A stretch of 64,000 nucleotides of DNA from Rugalucina vietnamica (lineage: Eukaryota; Mollusca; Bivalvia; Lucinida; Lucinidae): contig OZ024878.1 in the NCBI GenBank assembly GCA_964017185.1, forward strand, positions 18,975,851 to 19,039,850, written 5' to 3'. Made by a program: the position numbers and the translations under genes. This document shows, piece by piece, positions 11,580-23,304 of this stretch. The notes below the pieces were generated by a model. That model worked only from the letters and a program-made list of their open reading frames with translations, had not been told where the DNA came from and did not search any database. The stretch's first letter is position 1; every line of letters begins with the position of its first letter.

Positions 11580-13098
11580 GTTTTATCCTTTATTCTTTAA
11601 TTCATACAAAAATGTTGCTTGATTCAGTGGCAAGAAACTGAGAGAACAAAAATATTGCAAGTGCTGATTTTTCTTTTGCACAAAATTCTAGTTAAACAAT
11701 GAATATTATGTTTTTCTAAGGATGGAAACAAATTCCGAAATCAGAATTTGAATTTTCGATGCCAGGGACATTTCAATTTCCATTGACATCCTTCGTATTT
11801 TCTCAAGACACATGTTCAACAGTCAACAATTCTGCTGTGTAAATAATAAAGCTGTATAAAATTAATGGCTGTAAGAAAGCACTAATACATATAGAGAAAT
11901 ATTCTGTGTTAACAACATTGGACCATTCACAACCATAAAAATTCAAAATACATGTTCCCCACTTTAATATCATTTACTCAATTTATCATATGAGCCTCGT
12001 TGCGAGAAAACCGGACTTTCGCCTATGCGTAAACAAAGGCGCAGATCAGCTGTGCAGTAACTGCACAGCTGATCAGCGCCTTTGTTTTCGCTATTCGAAT
12101 AGTACGAATCCTCTTCAACTTAAATCCGAAATTTGGAGCTTCTAGCCTGCTTCACAGGCCAGTTTTTGTCGGACCTGGTTGTAAACCCTGAAGACCGGTT
12201 TATCTCCCGCCGAGGCCCAATTTATATTACACATTCATCTAAACAAACAAAAATGAGCATATCAAATCTAAATGATTATCACAACACATTGCTATCACCT
12301 ATCGAAAATATTTTAAACTGATAATTATAATTATGATATAAGTTATGACTGAGCTCTTGTTTGGGAACAGACTCCAGTATTTCAGTCATTTTGTTTCGTT
12401 TTAATATAATTATGACATTTTAATTCATAATTTGAAATATATTTTACACATTTAATTTGCATTTTGAGGAAAGCAAACTTGCTTATCATTTTGGAACCTG
12501 ATAAATTGATGCATCACAGAAAAATCACAATCAAGATGAACTGAACACTTTAAACATCTCAAAATGAAATAGTCTGTCGAAAAAAATATCGTAGATCATT
12601 CCAACATCAGAATAAATGTACAAGATATAACCAAAATTTGATGGAATTGCCATTTCTATAGCTTAATTCATATGTTAAGATTTACTTGCTTGTATATAAT
12701 GTATGAGCTGGCTAAATAGAATGCTTTGCATTCAGTTTCGTCTAACTGTCTGTATGTACAAACAATCCAATCAATGTCTTTCCAAATCCGTGCAACCAAA
12801 TGACACAACCGATAAAATGACCTATGCATCCTGCAATTCTCAAATATAATACTGTGCACAGTCAAAACATCCAGAGACAACCAACATGGCTGAGAACTAT
12901 CAATGTAGAACTATGACAAATAATCAAACAGGTCTTAATGACAAGCTGATCTGTGTATTCACTGGGATGCACAAGTCATTTCATTGTTATTGCCATTGTC
13001 ACCTTTTTTTCTGTATTTACAAAGGGAGACAATTCATCGAGTCTGCAGACTTGGATTGTCTCTCATGAAATTGCTATAAATCCTATGACATACAATCT
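11580..13098 (-). other. presumed NHERF-like 3' UTR and downstream flank
   Basis: No coding signal. The polyadenylation site is undecided. On the minus strand, ATTAAA variants occur at 12451-12456, 12419-12424 and 12400-12405, and the first canonical AATAAA I see is at 11589-11594. If the transcript reaches the distal signal, the UTR would carry a family A hairpin element (11992-12218). Confidence 0.35.
11992..12218 (-). mobile_element. family A palindromic MITE, copy 5
   Basis: Reverse orientation; perfect hairpin cagatcagctgtgcagtaac with complement. It lies in the presumed 3' UTR or flank of the NHERF-like gene. Confidence 0.8.
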
Positions 13099-13281
13099 TT
13101 ACATCTTTTGGAAAATCTCATATTTGGACCGGAAATCCATGCCGGCCTTTGTTTTTGGATCTTGCTTCTTCTTGGCTTGAAGTCGTTCTCTCATCTCTTT
13201 GGCAGACAAGTTCATGGAGAGGAAGTCACCCCCATTGGCTTGGGCGGGGGCAGGCGCGGCTTTCTCCACAGCGGGGGGCTG
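13099..13281 (-). CDS. NHERF-like, last coding exon: ezrin-binding (EBP50 C-terminal) tail
   Basis: Residues 528-587 and the TAA stop (13101-13099). The acceptor is ATTTTCAG|CAG, phase 0. QPPAVEKAAPAPAQANGG is a Pro/Ala linker. It is followed by the hallmark tail: DFLSMNLSAKEMRERLQAKK (an amphipathic helix, like the 'L-A-K-E--R' region of vertebrate NHERF1) and, at the very end, MDFRSKYEIFQKM, which aligns with the MDW-KK-E-F terminal helix that binds the FERM domain of ezrin, radixin and moesin. This exon separates NHERF1/2-type proteins from PDZK1/NHERF3-type proteins, which lack such a tail. Presumed 3' UTR follows toward lower coordinates. Confidence 0.95.
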   Translation of the reverse strand, partial: QPPAVEKAAPAPAQANGGDFLSMNLSAKEMRERLQAKKKQDPKTKAGMDFRSKYEIFQKM

Positions 13282-13595
13282 CTGAAAATATAGCATATAT
13301 AATATGTGCATATAGCGAAGTCGAGATTACTGGGCATCTTAAGTAAATTAAGCTTACTAACTGGGTATTATAAGTACTGTGAGCAAGCCATTTGTATTAA
13401 GCACTGTTTTCACTTCTGCTATTTTGGATGACATAAAGCTGTTATAAGCAGGCAACTATTTTTGGAAGACAATACAAGGTGCTGGCCTTTTTAGACTGCC
13501 TAATAAAGATTGCTCGGTATTACTATTAAAATAAGAAGATTGATTTGAATACAGAATCCCCCTAAAAACCTTTCCAGATTAAGTAATTGAATTAA

Positions 13596-13970
13596 CACTG
13601 GATGCTTCCTTGGCCCCGATATACAAAGGTTTTGTTTGACTTTTTGGTAATGGATTTTGTTCTACTTCTTTAACACAGTAAATCTCCACAAAACAGAGTC
13701 GACAATAACATTAATCGCTTGATTTATATCACTATTTAACGAATCAAATTAAATCTTACTATAAAATTGCATTCAAAGCACAATATTATGACTTGAAATT
13801 CTTTCAATGACGTCATAAATTAGAATCAAATCAAATCTTTGACCAAAAATTCTAGGAATTATTGTAGAAAAAAAATCTTATACCGGAATCAAACAAAACC
13901 AAATCCTATTGGAACCTATAGTAAAAGTCAAACAAACCTTTTTATATCGGGACGAAGGAAGCACCCAGTG
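13596..13970. mobile_element. 375-bp MITE with 5-bp target duplication
   Basis: Terminal inverted repeats of ~60 bp start CACTGG and share tgcttcctt, cccgatata and tttgacttttt blocks. ATTAA flanks both sides exactly (13591-13595, 13971-13975). The interior is AT-rich with aatcaaatc repeats and no coding. Confidence 0.85.
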
Positions 13971-14740
13971 ATTAAGAAAGCAAAATGGACTTTTTGATTT
14001 ATGATATACGTGTGGCGAATTTTTCCCCACGCAGTAAATGAATCACTTTAATAAAGTGATAAAACTAGATTTCAGCATGTATGAAAAACACAGTCGAACT
14101 TACAGAAATTAAAGAGTAAATACATGATGATCAATTACTTACAAAACACATAAAAAGTAATTTAAACACCTGATACAAATCAATTTCAGTCAGGCATACA
14201 TGTATTTGTATAGTTAACCTACACAATAAAAAGTAAAAGTTCAAAAAGTGGCTGTTATTCACACATCAGAGGCTCCAGTGTAACTATACATCATTTCAAG
14301 TCATGACCGATCACACACTGTGAACATAGTAGTAATATATTATTAAAAGAAAGCATCATTTTTGAGCCCATTATAATACATGTACCAACGATTTATACCC
14401 ACGTTATGTTAATTACGACAACAACAGTGCATCATAGCCCACCACCAAAAGGATGAAACACTGCATGACGCAATGAACGACCTTCTTTGGCAAAAAACAT
14501 ACACGATAAAAAAACACATTTCATAATCCTTATGACCGCCAATTTGTCACACATGTCAAGCCTTTAGTAGTTACAAGGCATGTAACTTTGTTGATGTTTT
14601 TTTTTGTCTATACGTTTTTGGAAAAAAAGAATTTGCATTCTGTAGAAAGTGCAATTAGATTGTCAGGACTTTTAAAACTGATTGGTGCCTCACTCTCAGC
14701 AACTTATCTACATATGCATCTAGATCCATTTCCTTAAAAC
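13971..14740. other. intron 5 DNA, nothing recognised
   Basis: AT-rich; a small hairpin (atcactttaataaagtgat, 14041-14060) only. Confidence 0.35.
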
Positions 14741-15018
14741 ATTACGAAAACATGCCCATATGATATACAGTAATTTTTTTCAGGTCAAAAATCGATAATT
14801 TTCAGAGGAAAATTTTTGATATTTTTCTTATTTTTGCTCAAAACATAGATTGTGGGTACTCGTTAGAACCGCCTCGCCGAGGCGGTTCTAACGTGTACCC
14901 ACAATCTATGTTTTGGAGCAAAAATAAGAAAAATAGGTATACCCCTGCATACCCCAGTTTTACTATATAAAAGTGGGGTTTAAGGGGGTATTCATTGCAC
15001 GGACATGTTTTCCTGATG
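14741..15018 (-). mobile_element. family B MITE, copy 5
   Basis: Full length in reverse orientation with an intact central palindrome (accgcctcgccgaggcggtt). Confidence 0.9.
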
Positions 15019-15530
15019 AATAGTTTGTGACAGTATATGCAACTGCAGAACGTTTTCTGACAGATCTACAAATAAATCAAACCAAAGACATCATTTTCAT
15101 GTGATTCGAATTCGAGTTCAAGGACTGTGTCTGCCGGCTTCAGATTTTTTTTTTGTTCGTTTCGTTTTGTTTGCCATAAAAGCCCGAATACAGCTGTTGT
15201 CTTTTTTTATCAATTAAAATAATGTTATTCAGTACAAGGAAGTTCGTTTTCTTTCAATTTTGACATTTACAGTGCTCATTTTCACTGTCATGCAGTGTTT
15301 CATTAGCCGCATAGGTTGACAGTACTGGTCTGACTGTCTGGTTAAATTATGCATATTAAATCACATGGAGCGCAACATTAGTTTGCTTGTTACATAGAGT
15401 TAGTTTGTGTAACTGTGCTTTTCATACATGTATAATTCAAGACATTTTATATAAATATACGTTTATGCAAATGTAATATTCTATAAAACAAAATGACTTG
15501 ATCGATCACAATAAACCATAAACAACATAC
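15019..15530. other. intron 5 DNA, nothing recognised
   Basis: AT-rich; no repeat or exon seen. Confidence 0.35.
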
Positions 15531-15532
15531 AT

Positions 15533-16775
15533 GATATATGGAACGCCTTTACTGCCTCCGGATGTCTGAGTTCCTTATGTTGTAGGGACATATCTTTATG
15601 TTGTGTGGACCTATCGTTATGTTGTATCGAACTTTCTTTATGTTGTGTGGAACTGTCTTAATGTTGTGTGGACCTATCTTTATGTTGTGTGGAACCATCT
15701 TTATGTTGTGGGCAACAATCTTTATGTTGTGGGCAACTGTCTTTATGCTGTGTGGACCTATCCTTAGGCTCTGTAGAACTAGCTTTATATTCCATAGACA
15801 TGTCTGTATGTTGTGTGGAACTGTCTTTATGATGTGTGGGACTGTCTTTATGATGTGTGGAACTGTCTTTATATTATGTAGAACTATCTTTGTTGTGTGG
15901 TGCTATCTTTATGTTCTATGGACCTGTCTTTATGTTCTATGGACCTGTCTTTATGTTCTGTGGACCTATCTTTATGTTCTATGGACCTGTCTTTATGTTC
16001 TGTGGACCAGTTTTTATATTGTGTGGAACCGCTTTTATGTTTTGTAGTACTGTCTTTATGTTGTGTGGAACTGTCTTTATGTTGTGAGAACCTACCATTA
16101 TACCATTTTCTTTCATCATTATGATGGATACAGTTAATATTATGTTATGAATATACACCATTACGTCACAGGCAATTCTAACATGTGCTTTATCGATGAT
16201 GTTATATTATGTATAGATACTATTTTATCGTAGGAAACTGTCATTGTGTCCTGTTATATAATCATTATACTGGATGCTATTGCCATTATAGTATGTGGAA
16301 CTGTCTTTATGTTGTGTGACACTGTCTTTATGTTGTGTAAAACTGCCTTTATGTTGTGCGGGACTGTCTTTAAGTGGTGTTGAATTGAACTTATGTTGTA
16401 TAGAGCTGTCTTTTTGTTGTGTGCAACTGTCTTTATTTCATGTTGAATAGCATTTATGTTGTATAGAACTGTCTTTATGTTGTGTGCAACTGTCTATTTT
16501 TGTGTGCAACTGTCTTTTTGTTGTGTGCAACTGTCTTCATGTTTTGTGCAACTGTCTTTATGTTATGTGCAACTGTCATTATATTGTAAGGACTTATTGA
16601 TTGTTTTTCGTAGTATCACTGTTAACCGGAACGCACCACATTTTATCGGAATCCGGGATGTTTCACCCCAAACCATTTCCTCCCCTAGATGTTTCGTCCC
16701 CAAGACGTTTCCTCCCTAGTCTCTAGTCTTCCCCCTAGTCGTTTCGCCCCACTTGTCGTTTCGCCACCTAGTATA
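15533..16775 (+). repeat. 21-bp satellite block, left arm of an inverted pair
   Basis: Around fifty degenerate units of TTATGTTGTGTGGAACTGTC (21 bp) occupy 15.55-16.58 kb, broken by one non-repetitive patch (16.10-16.28 kb). The inner margin (16.66-16.77 kb) is a cluster of CGTTTCGCCCCCTAGT-like motifs. Because the unit is divisible by three, long open frames exist in several frames; they are by-products of the repeat and not genes. The block is matched in inverse order by 19165-20128. Confidence 0.9.
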
Positions 16776-17160
16776 TGTGAGAGGGGGGATGGGCATATAT
16801 TGAGATAGGGATGGGCCATAAGGCTTGTGCATCAGGAAAACATGTCCATGAAATGTATACCCCATTAAACCCCACTTTTATACAGTAAAACTGGGATATG
16901 CAGGGGTATACCTATTTTTCTTATTTTTGCCCCAAAACATAGAATGTGGGTACTCGTTTCGACCCCAAGACATTTCCCCTAAAACAGACGTGTAGCTGAT
17001 AATTCAATTACCGTTCTGGTAACCTGACAGACGTTTTCACGCCTTTTATTCAGTTAAAGGGAACAATTACAAGATCTAAATATTTACACGATTTCCAATT
17101 CACGGTATTATTTCTTTCTTCTTCTCTCGTTTAATTTACATTTATATCATTCTTATTTAA
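16776..17160. other. spacer of the inverted satellite pair, with a family B fragment
   Basis: Family B sequence occupies 16831-16959 (left half only, from catcaggaaaacatgtccat). It is cut at 'gggtactcgttt', where a CGTTTCGACCCC motif resumes. Confidence 0.7.
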
Positions 17161-18597
17161 CCAGAGGACCAATGGTCCTGATATCGCTCACCTGAGATTT
17201 TGTCTTTGATGAATGACCTTTGGCTAAGGCCATGTTGGCCGACGTAAATGTAAACTTTACCTCAAATACTCACATAATTATTAAAACTATAATCCGTCTG
17301 TATCTATTAACTTTCAGATCTTTCTGGCAATATTTGACCTTTCTGTTTAAGTTAACAGTTTAATATGTCAAGGTCAACCCAAGGTCATGATTTATATAAA
17401 CCACGAAGGGCCAGAGCCCCCAATGCTACATTGAATCCAGAGAAGTTGATTTTAAAAGGATTTTACCACATATATGGGCATGACGGCCATCTTGGTCATG
17501 TGACCTAGACCACTTATATAAACTTTGGTTCCCCCTTCCTAAGGGTACCACATATAAAATTTGGTTTTGATTGGTGAAGTGTTTCTGAGAAAATTCAGTT
17601 TTAAATTTAATATGTAAATGACCTTTGGCCAATGTCAGGAGATGACCTTGACCTTGAATACTCATAGGATTTCATTAACTCAATAACTTGTATGTATGTA
17701 CCAACTTTCAGGTCACAGGCCACAAAACTTCCTGAAAATTCCAAATGCTTTCCATTTTTTTCCTTTGAGAAGCCTATGTGACCAATGTTGACCTTGCCAT
17801 TAAGTAGGTCAATGTCAACCCAAGGTCATGAGTTATACAAACAATGATGGAACAGAGTCCCCGATGATACATACCAAGTTTTATTGAAATCGGTCCAGTA
17901 GTTCTAGAGAAGAAGATTGTTTAAGGTTTTTACCATATATGGGCATGGCAGTCATCTTGGTCATGTAACCTGGACCATTTATACAAACTTTGATTTCTCC
18001 TTCCTAAGGATATCACATATAAAATTTGGCTTTGATTGGTGAAATTGTTCCTGCGAAAAGTAAGTTTTAAATTTAATATGTAAATGACCTTTGACCAAGG
18101 TCAAGAGGTGACCTTGACCTTGAATACTCCTATGACTTCATTAACTCAATAAGTTTTATGTATGTACCAACTTTCAGGTTACCCGAAAAATCCATTTGTT
18201 TTCACTTTTTTTCCATTTCAAAGCCTATTTGTACAAAGTTTACCTTGCCGTAAAATAGGTCAAGGTCACCCTAAGGTCATGGCTTATACAAATTATGATG
18301 GGCAAGAGTCCCCAATGCTACATACCAAGTTTCAATTAAATCGGTCCATCGGTTCCAGAGAAGAAGATTTTTGAAGGTTTTTACCATATATGGGCATGGC
18401 GGTCATCTTGGGAATGTGATCTTGACATTTATACAAACTTTAGTTCCCCCTACCTAAGGATGCTCCACATGAAGTTTGGCATTGAATGGACCAGGGGTTT
18501 CAGAGGAGAAAATCTTTGAAAAGTGTGAACAACGACGACGACAACAGCGGACGACGGAGCATGGCCATCCTATAAGCTCACCTTTTGAGATGAGCTA
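17161..18597. mobile_element. CTCAGGTGAGC-type element, copy 1
   Basis: Bounded by ccagaggaccaatggtcctg...GCTCACCTGAG and, at the other side, gctcacc...gatgagctaaa. The interior is three ~455-bp modules, each with accatatatgggcatggc, ggtcatgtgacc and caaggtca blocks. It ends in gacgacgacgacaacagcgg. It is non-coding and homologous to 23901-25377. Confidence 0.85.
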
Positions 18598-18825
18598 AAA
18601 TATAACAAAAAAGAAAAACGAAATATTTGACGAGATATTTGATATTGCACTGTGTGCTTGACACTTTGTAACAGAGATAATGCCAGTCAAAAGTTTTGTA
18701 CAATGCTTCTGTCAATAACATTTTGTGTAAAACTGAAACACTCTATGTAGCAAATGCTAACCTGTTATGCCTGTTGAGAAGAGTAAAGAGCTTTTACAAT
18801 CATCACCATGGTCTTATTACAAAAA

Positions 18826-18860
<35 letters not shown>

Positions 18861-19164
18861 AAACATCTGCTTGACAGATTATGTTACGCCCGACCCCCTC
18901 GATCTCCCAAGACCTACATGCGAATTTATATGACTAAAATTGTACAATCTGCTTCATATTTGATAAATAATGCGCTTTAATGTTATTCAATACCACTAAG
19001 CACCACCTTTACGTCTTTTTTGTGCCGTTGTGCACTTTTTTACGCATCTTTACACTCACTTTGCGCTACTTTACTGTATTTAGTTGTATCATTGTTTTTG
19101 TCTTTACATGCCGTATAATGATGTAAAATTAAGTAATTATATTATATGTATATGCATTCTTCCC
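18598..19164. other. spacer with (AAAT)n
   Basis: A pure AAAT microsatellite at 18826-18861; otherwise unremarkable AT-rich DNA. Confidence 0.5.
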
Positions 19165-20128
19165 TTTCATATATACTAGGGGGCGAAACGACAAGTTGGG
19201 CGAAGCGACTAGTGGGGGAGAAACGACTAGGGGGAAAACGACTAGGGAGGGAAACAGTTTGGGGGCGAAACATCCCGGATTCCGACAAAATGCAGAGCTT
19301 CCGGTAAATAGTGATACTACGAAAAAATCAATAAGTCCTTACAATATAATGACAGTTGCACATAACATAATGACACTTGCACAAAACATGAAGACAATTG
19401 TACGCAACATAAAGACAGTTGCACAGAACAAAAAGACAGTTGCACATAACATAAAGACAGCTCTATACAACATAAATTCAATTCAACGCCACTTAAAGAC
19501 AGTTCCGCACAATATAAAGACAGTTTCACACAACATAAAGACAGTGTCACACAACATAAAGACAGTTTCACACAATATAATGACAGTTTCACATACTATA
19601 ATGGCAATAGCATCCAGTATAATGATTATAGAACAGGACACAATGTCAGTTGCCTACGATAAAATAGTATCTATACATAATATAACATCATATTCTACCA
19701 GTATAATGGTGTATATTCATAACATAATATTAACTGTATCCAACATAATGATGAAAGCACATGGTATAAAGGCAGGTTCTCACAACATAAAGACAGTTCC
19801 ACACAGCATAAAGACAGTACTACAAAACATAAAAGCGGTTTCACACAACATAAAGACATGTCCACAGAACATAAAGACAGTTCTACATAACATAAAAGCG
19901 GTTTCACACAACATAAAGACATTTCCACAGAACATAAAGTCAGGTCCACAGAACATAAAGATAAGTCCAAGCAACACAAAGTCATTTCCACACAACATAA
20001 AGACAGTTCCACACAACATAAAGAAAGTTCGATACAACATAACGATAGGTCCAAACAACATAAAGATAGGTCCCCACAACATAAGGAACTCAGACACCCG
20101 GAGGCAGTATAGGCGTTCCATAATGATA
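19165..20128 (-). repeat. 21-bp satellite block, right arm of the inverted pair
   Basis: Reverse-complement counterpart of 15533-16775. The same landmarks appear in reverse order: the CGAAACGAC-rich inner margin, the single-copy patch (taatggcaatagcatccagt), and the outer end cggaggcagtataggcgttcc against ggaacgcctttactgcctccg. About 280 bp shorter, so the arms have lost or gained units independently. Confidence 0.9.
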
Positions 20129-20768
20129 CATGTATATGTACTTTATATGACATTTTTTCCTATCTATACTTGATGTCACTTTTGTGTCATCATTAATTTA
20201 TGATACATATATGGCCTGCCTGCATTTATAATTGTAAGTTTTACAACTTATTTAAACAATGATATCCATACTCCAAATTTGGGACCCTATTCTTATTGAT
20301 TCAACTTCTTTGGACAATTACATTAATACCAGAAACTGGCGATTAACATATATGGCGGTTTAAGGCCTACTACTAAAGCCCAATTTTCACCTCATGCAGG
20401 ACTCTGTCTAAACATGACTGAAAAATGGTTTATTGGGACATTAAACAAACCAAAACCAAATCACTTAAGGCATGACCTAGTTCAACATCACATTAGCTGC
20501 TTACAGACAGGGAGGGTTCAAAGCAAACCATACTAAGGATTCAATCATCAGTATCTCAATGTGCTCAATATCAAATCAAGGTCCCGTCTCAACATGACCT
20601 TAGCTGTTGAGTGGGTTCTAAAACATGAAGATAACACCATTATTATCACATCTGCTACTATCATATAGCAGTAGGTTTGTTTGGCATAGGTAATCTAAGG
20701 GATCATCCTGCAGGGTGTAAAGCCTAACCTAGGGAAGCCGCCTACTAGCTTTCAATGCAAACACCAGG
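20129..20768. other. intron 5 DNA with a SINE tail
   Basis: A sense SINE tail (gactgaaaaatggtttattg, 20417-20436, then gggacattaaacaaacc) is the only repeat seen. Confidence 0.45.
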
Positions 20769-21007
20769 CCCCCGAGGTTATAAAGCTTTTTTTTAAGCTC
20801 AGCTCAGCTGAGCATGAAATTTTAACTGCTCATAAATGCTGAAATAGTCAAAATAAATTGAAATTTCAGGTTTAGGTCACCAAAATTTGTAAATGATCCC
20901 ACTAATAAATGTTAAAATGCCAACAACTGTTGGCATTTTAACATTTATCAGCAGGATAAATTTTATCCTCAGCTGAGTTGAGCATGAAAAAAGTTTTATA
21001 ACCTCGG
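20769..21007. mobile_element. 239-bp palindromic MITE
   Basis: Terminal repeats CCGAGGTTATAAA with ctcagctgag further in. The centre (about 20907-20949) is a palindrome of about 20-bp arms (tgttaaaatgccaaca). CACCAGG flanks both sides (20762-20768, 21008-21014), a 7- or 8-bp target duplication as hAT elements make. No transposase. Confidence 0.8.
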
Positions 21008-21184
21008 CACCAGGGATGACCAGTGGAGTAGAGAATTGATATTTTTGCCAATGAAGACACCACTTTCTTGAATAAGTACTTCAAACAAAATAAATCATCT
21101 AAAGTGCTTTCTAGCCAGTGTTCTAATTATATGAGGATGCAATATATTTTTATCATGGAAAATGTCAAAATTTATGTTTCAATT

Positions 21185-21418
21185 GAGTCACCGCATGGGA
21201 AAACAAACAATCTGCATAGGCGAAAACAAAGGCACAGATCAGCTTCACAGTAACTGCGAAGCTGATCAGAGCCTTTGTTTTCTATACACAGATAGTACAT
21301 TTCCTTTACTTTCTAAATCCAAAATTTCCATCCTCTCGCCATCTTCTGTGACTGTACAGCCTGGTTTGTGTCAGACCTGGTCGGAAACCCAAATTGTTGG
21401 TTTTCTCATGTGAAGGCT
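21185..21418 (-). mobile_element. family A palindromic MITE, copy 6
   Basis: Reverse; ACCAACAA subtype. Hairpin cagatcagcttcacagtaac with complement. Confidence 0.85.
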
Positions 21419-21689
21419 AAATTATCATAATGATTATACAGCACATCTTTTATTTCTTCTGCTGAAGGCTTACTTCATGTAAATGCACAGTTTTTTTTAA
21501 CCTGTCTATTTGTCATTCACAAGCATGACAGTTAAAATGCCTTATGCTTCTAACTTTCATAACTAAAAGCAGGACATTTTTCAATTCTACTTCTAACAAG
21601 ATATAATCTACATGTCTCTTGAGAAGTATGTTAGAAGAATTCATTATCAACTGGTACACCAGGAGGTAACATAGGCCAGTCTCCTGCTT

Positions 21690-21890
21690 GTTTGTTTTCC
21701 ATTTAACACTTCAGTCAACATTTTCAGTCATGTTAAGAAACAGCAACTGTTTCCTATGCATTGGTCAGTACTATGAGAAGTTAATGTGTCATGCTCAAGG
21801 ACACATGGCTGCCCCAGCAGGCTTCAAACACAGGACCTGTCAATGCGAAGTCTAGTGATCTACCACTTGGTACCATGCTCCCTAAGTTAG
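21690..21890 (-). mobile_element. tRNA-derived SINE, antisense
   Basis: Tail (acacttcagtcaacattttc, then agtcatgtt) at the left and the tRNA-like head at the right (B-box region gcttcaaacacaggacc; A-box region gatctaccacttggtacc). Confidence 0.6.
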
Positions 21891-21977
21891 CCTCCTTTAC
21901 TTATTTACCAATACTTGGTATTCCAGAATATACACAAAGCATGGCCACAAATAAACCAAAAGTAGTAAGTGACTTAC

Positions 21978-22033
21978 ATAGCTGGTAGGTCTAGGCGACT
22001 CTTGTTTCTCACTGCCATTGGTCACTGGAACAG
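21978..22033 (-). CDS. NHERF-like, coding exon 5: 56-bp micro-exon
   Basis: Residues 509-527. The acceptor TTTTCCAG|CT completes Ala509, followed by VPVTNGSEKQESPRPTSY and a strong donor, TAT|GTAAGT. It leaves phase 0, matching the last exon, which begins with an intact Gln codon. At 56 bases it is easy to miss, but both splice sites are good and the phase change from 1 to 0 is needed to read the ezrin-binding exon. If it were skipped, exon 4 (phase 1) would join exon 6 (phase 0) out of frame and the ezrin-binding tail would be lost. Its splicing therefore decides whether the protein can bind ERM proteins. The product is a polar Ser/Pro linker. Confidence 0.85.
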
Positions 22034-22795
22034 CTGGAAAACACAACAGAAATGTTGTGGTCAAGATTAAACTTAAACTACCAGAATGCAACATTCAACT
22101 GATCCCTCTGTAAAGAGACTTAAACATTTATTGGTATCTGAGGTAGAAGTCAAAATTAACCCCAGACAGCCAAAATTAATTTAGCCAAAAAAGAAAACAC
22201 TGAAAATCTGCAGTATGTGCATGAGCAGCTTTTGCCATTTTACATGAAATTAAATTAAATTTTGGGAATAGTTGCACACATTGAATGTTGTAGAATGCTA
22301 TTTAGTAAATGCCAATATTGTTGGAACCATCAAGTCTTGCTTGAAGATGTCGACTCATTGCATTAACTACTTACATTGCACATGCACATTCTACATAATT
22401 GAACAATAATTAAACCATATGCATCTGAGTGTTACCACAGGAACAGAAAATTCAACAAAAATAATGGACAAATAAGATAGAAACATGTTTATCAATGTTA
22501 AAATACTTAGTATTATCACTAAACATTGAAGACAGGAAACAAAATTCATATCAAATAAAATTCATTATAACATAAAATATTAATACATGTATATTAAGGA
22601 ATAACAAAAATCAAAATGACATGGAGAATTTAATCTGGTTGTATAATCAATGCATCTAAATCAAGCATCTCTGTTTATAATGATCTCAGCATCTCATACT
22701 GTTTGTTCTTACTATTGTAAATGAGAAAGTGCATCTGCTAAGCACTTCACGTACCCTGCTATATGAACTTGAGTTCTGCATTAATTGTACAATAT
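22034..22795. other. intron 4 DNA, nothing recognised
   Basis: AT-rich, no repeat family seen. Confidence 0.35.
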
Positions 22796-23299
22796 CACAC
22801 CGGTCAACCTATACGTCGATTTGCGGTGTTTACGACAATTTGTGGGTATTTACGCTGATTTACTGGAGACAAAAATGGCGGCGACCAGTAAATAAATTTT
22901 GGAATTTTCATTTTTAATCGTGTTGTTGCTGTATAGAAAAACATACAACGTGTCAAAGGGACTATAGAATGATGTTAGTTTTAAGAATACAACATGCACC
23001 TGGTGATTGATGTAAGCATTTAGGTATGATTAAGAGTACCGACCCAAAGGGTAAGTCGTTTTGTTTTAATCATCTACCTCCTTGATAGGTACTCGAATAT
23101 ATTCTTTAATGCATACATAAAACGGCCGCTGCAGGGCATATTCACAAAATAGACTTATTTCTTCAGTCCCTTTAGCATATGACATGCTTTTCCATAGAGT
23201 GTATATGCAAATAGAGGAGAAATAGAACCACTTCCTAGTTTTAAGCACCGTCAAACTTGTGTAAAACCCACCAAATCAGTGTAAAGGTTGACCAGTGTG
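22796..23299. mobile_element. 504-bp element with 5-bp target duplication
   Basis: Terminal repeats CACACCGGTCAACCTATAC / complement of gtaaaggttgaccagtgtg, ~45 bp with mismatches. AATAT flanks both sides (22791-22795, 23300-23304). The interior contains AAAATGGCGGCGACC (YY1-like) near the left arm. No transposase. Confidence 0.8.
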
Positions 23300-23304
23300 A
23301 ATAT

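Noticed and set aside
15598..16161. Long Cys/Leu/Met-rich open frames (up to ~150 codons)
   Set aside because: They are read-through of a 21-bp satellite, open in several frames and both strands at once; composition follows the repeat.
19196..20173. 325-codon frame rich in HNIKTV repeats
   Set aside because: Same satellite in the other arm; the unit length divisible by three keeps frames open. No domain, splice or start context supports a gene.
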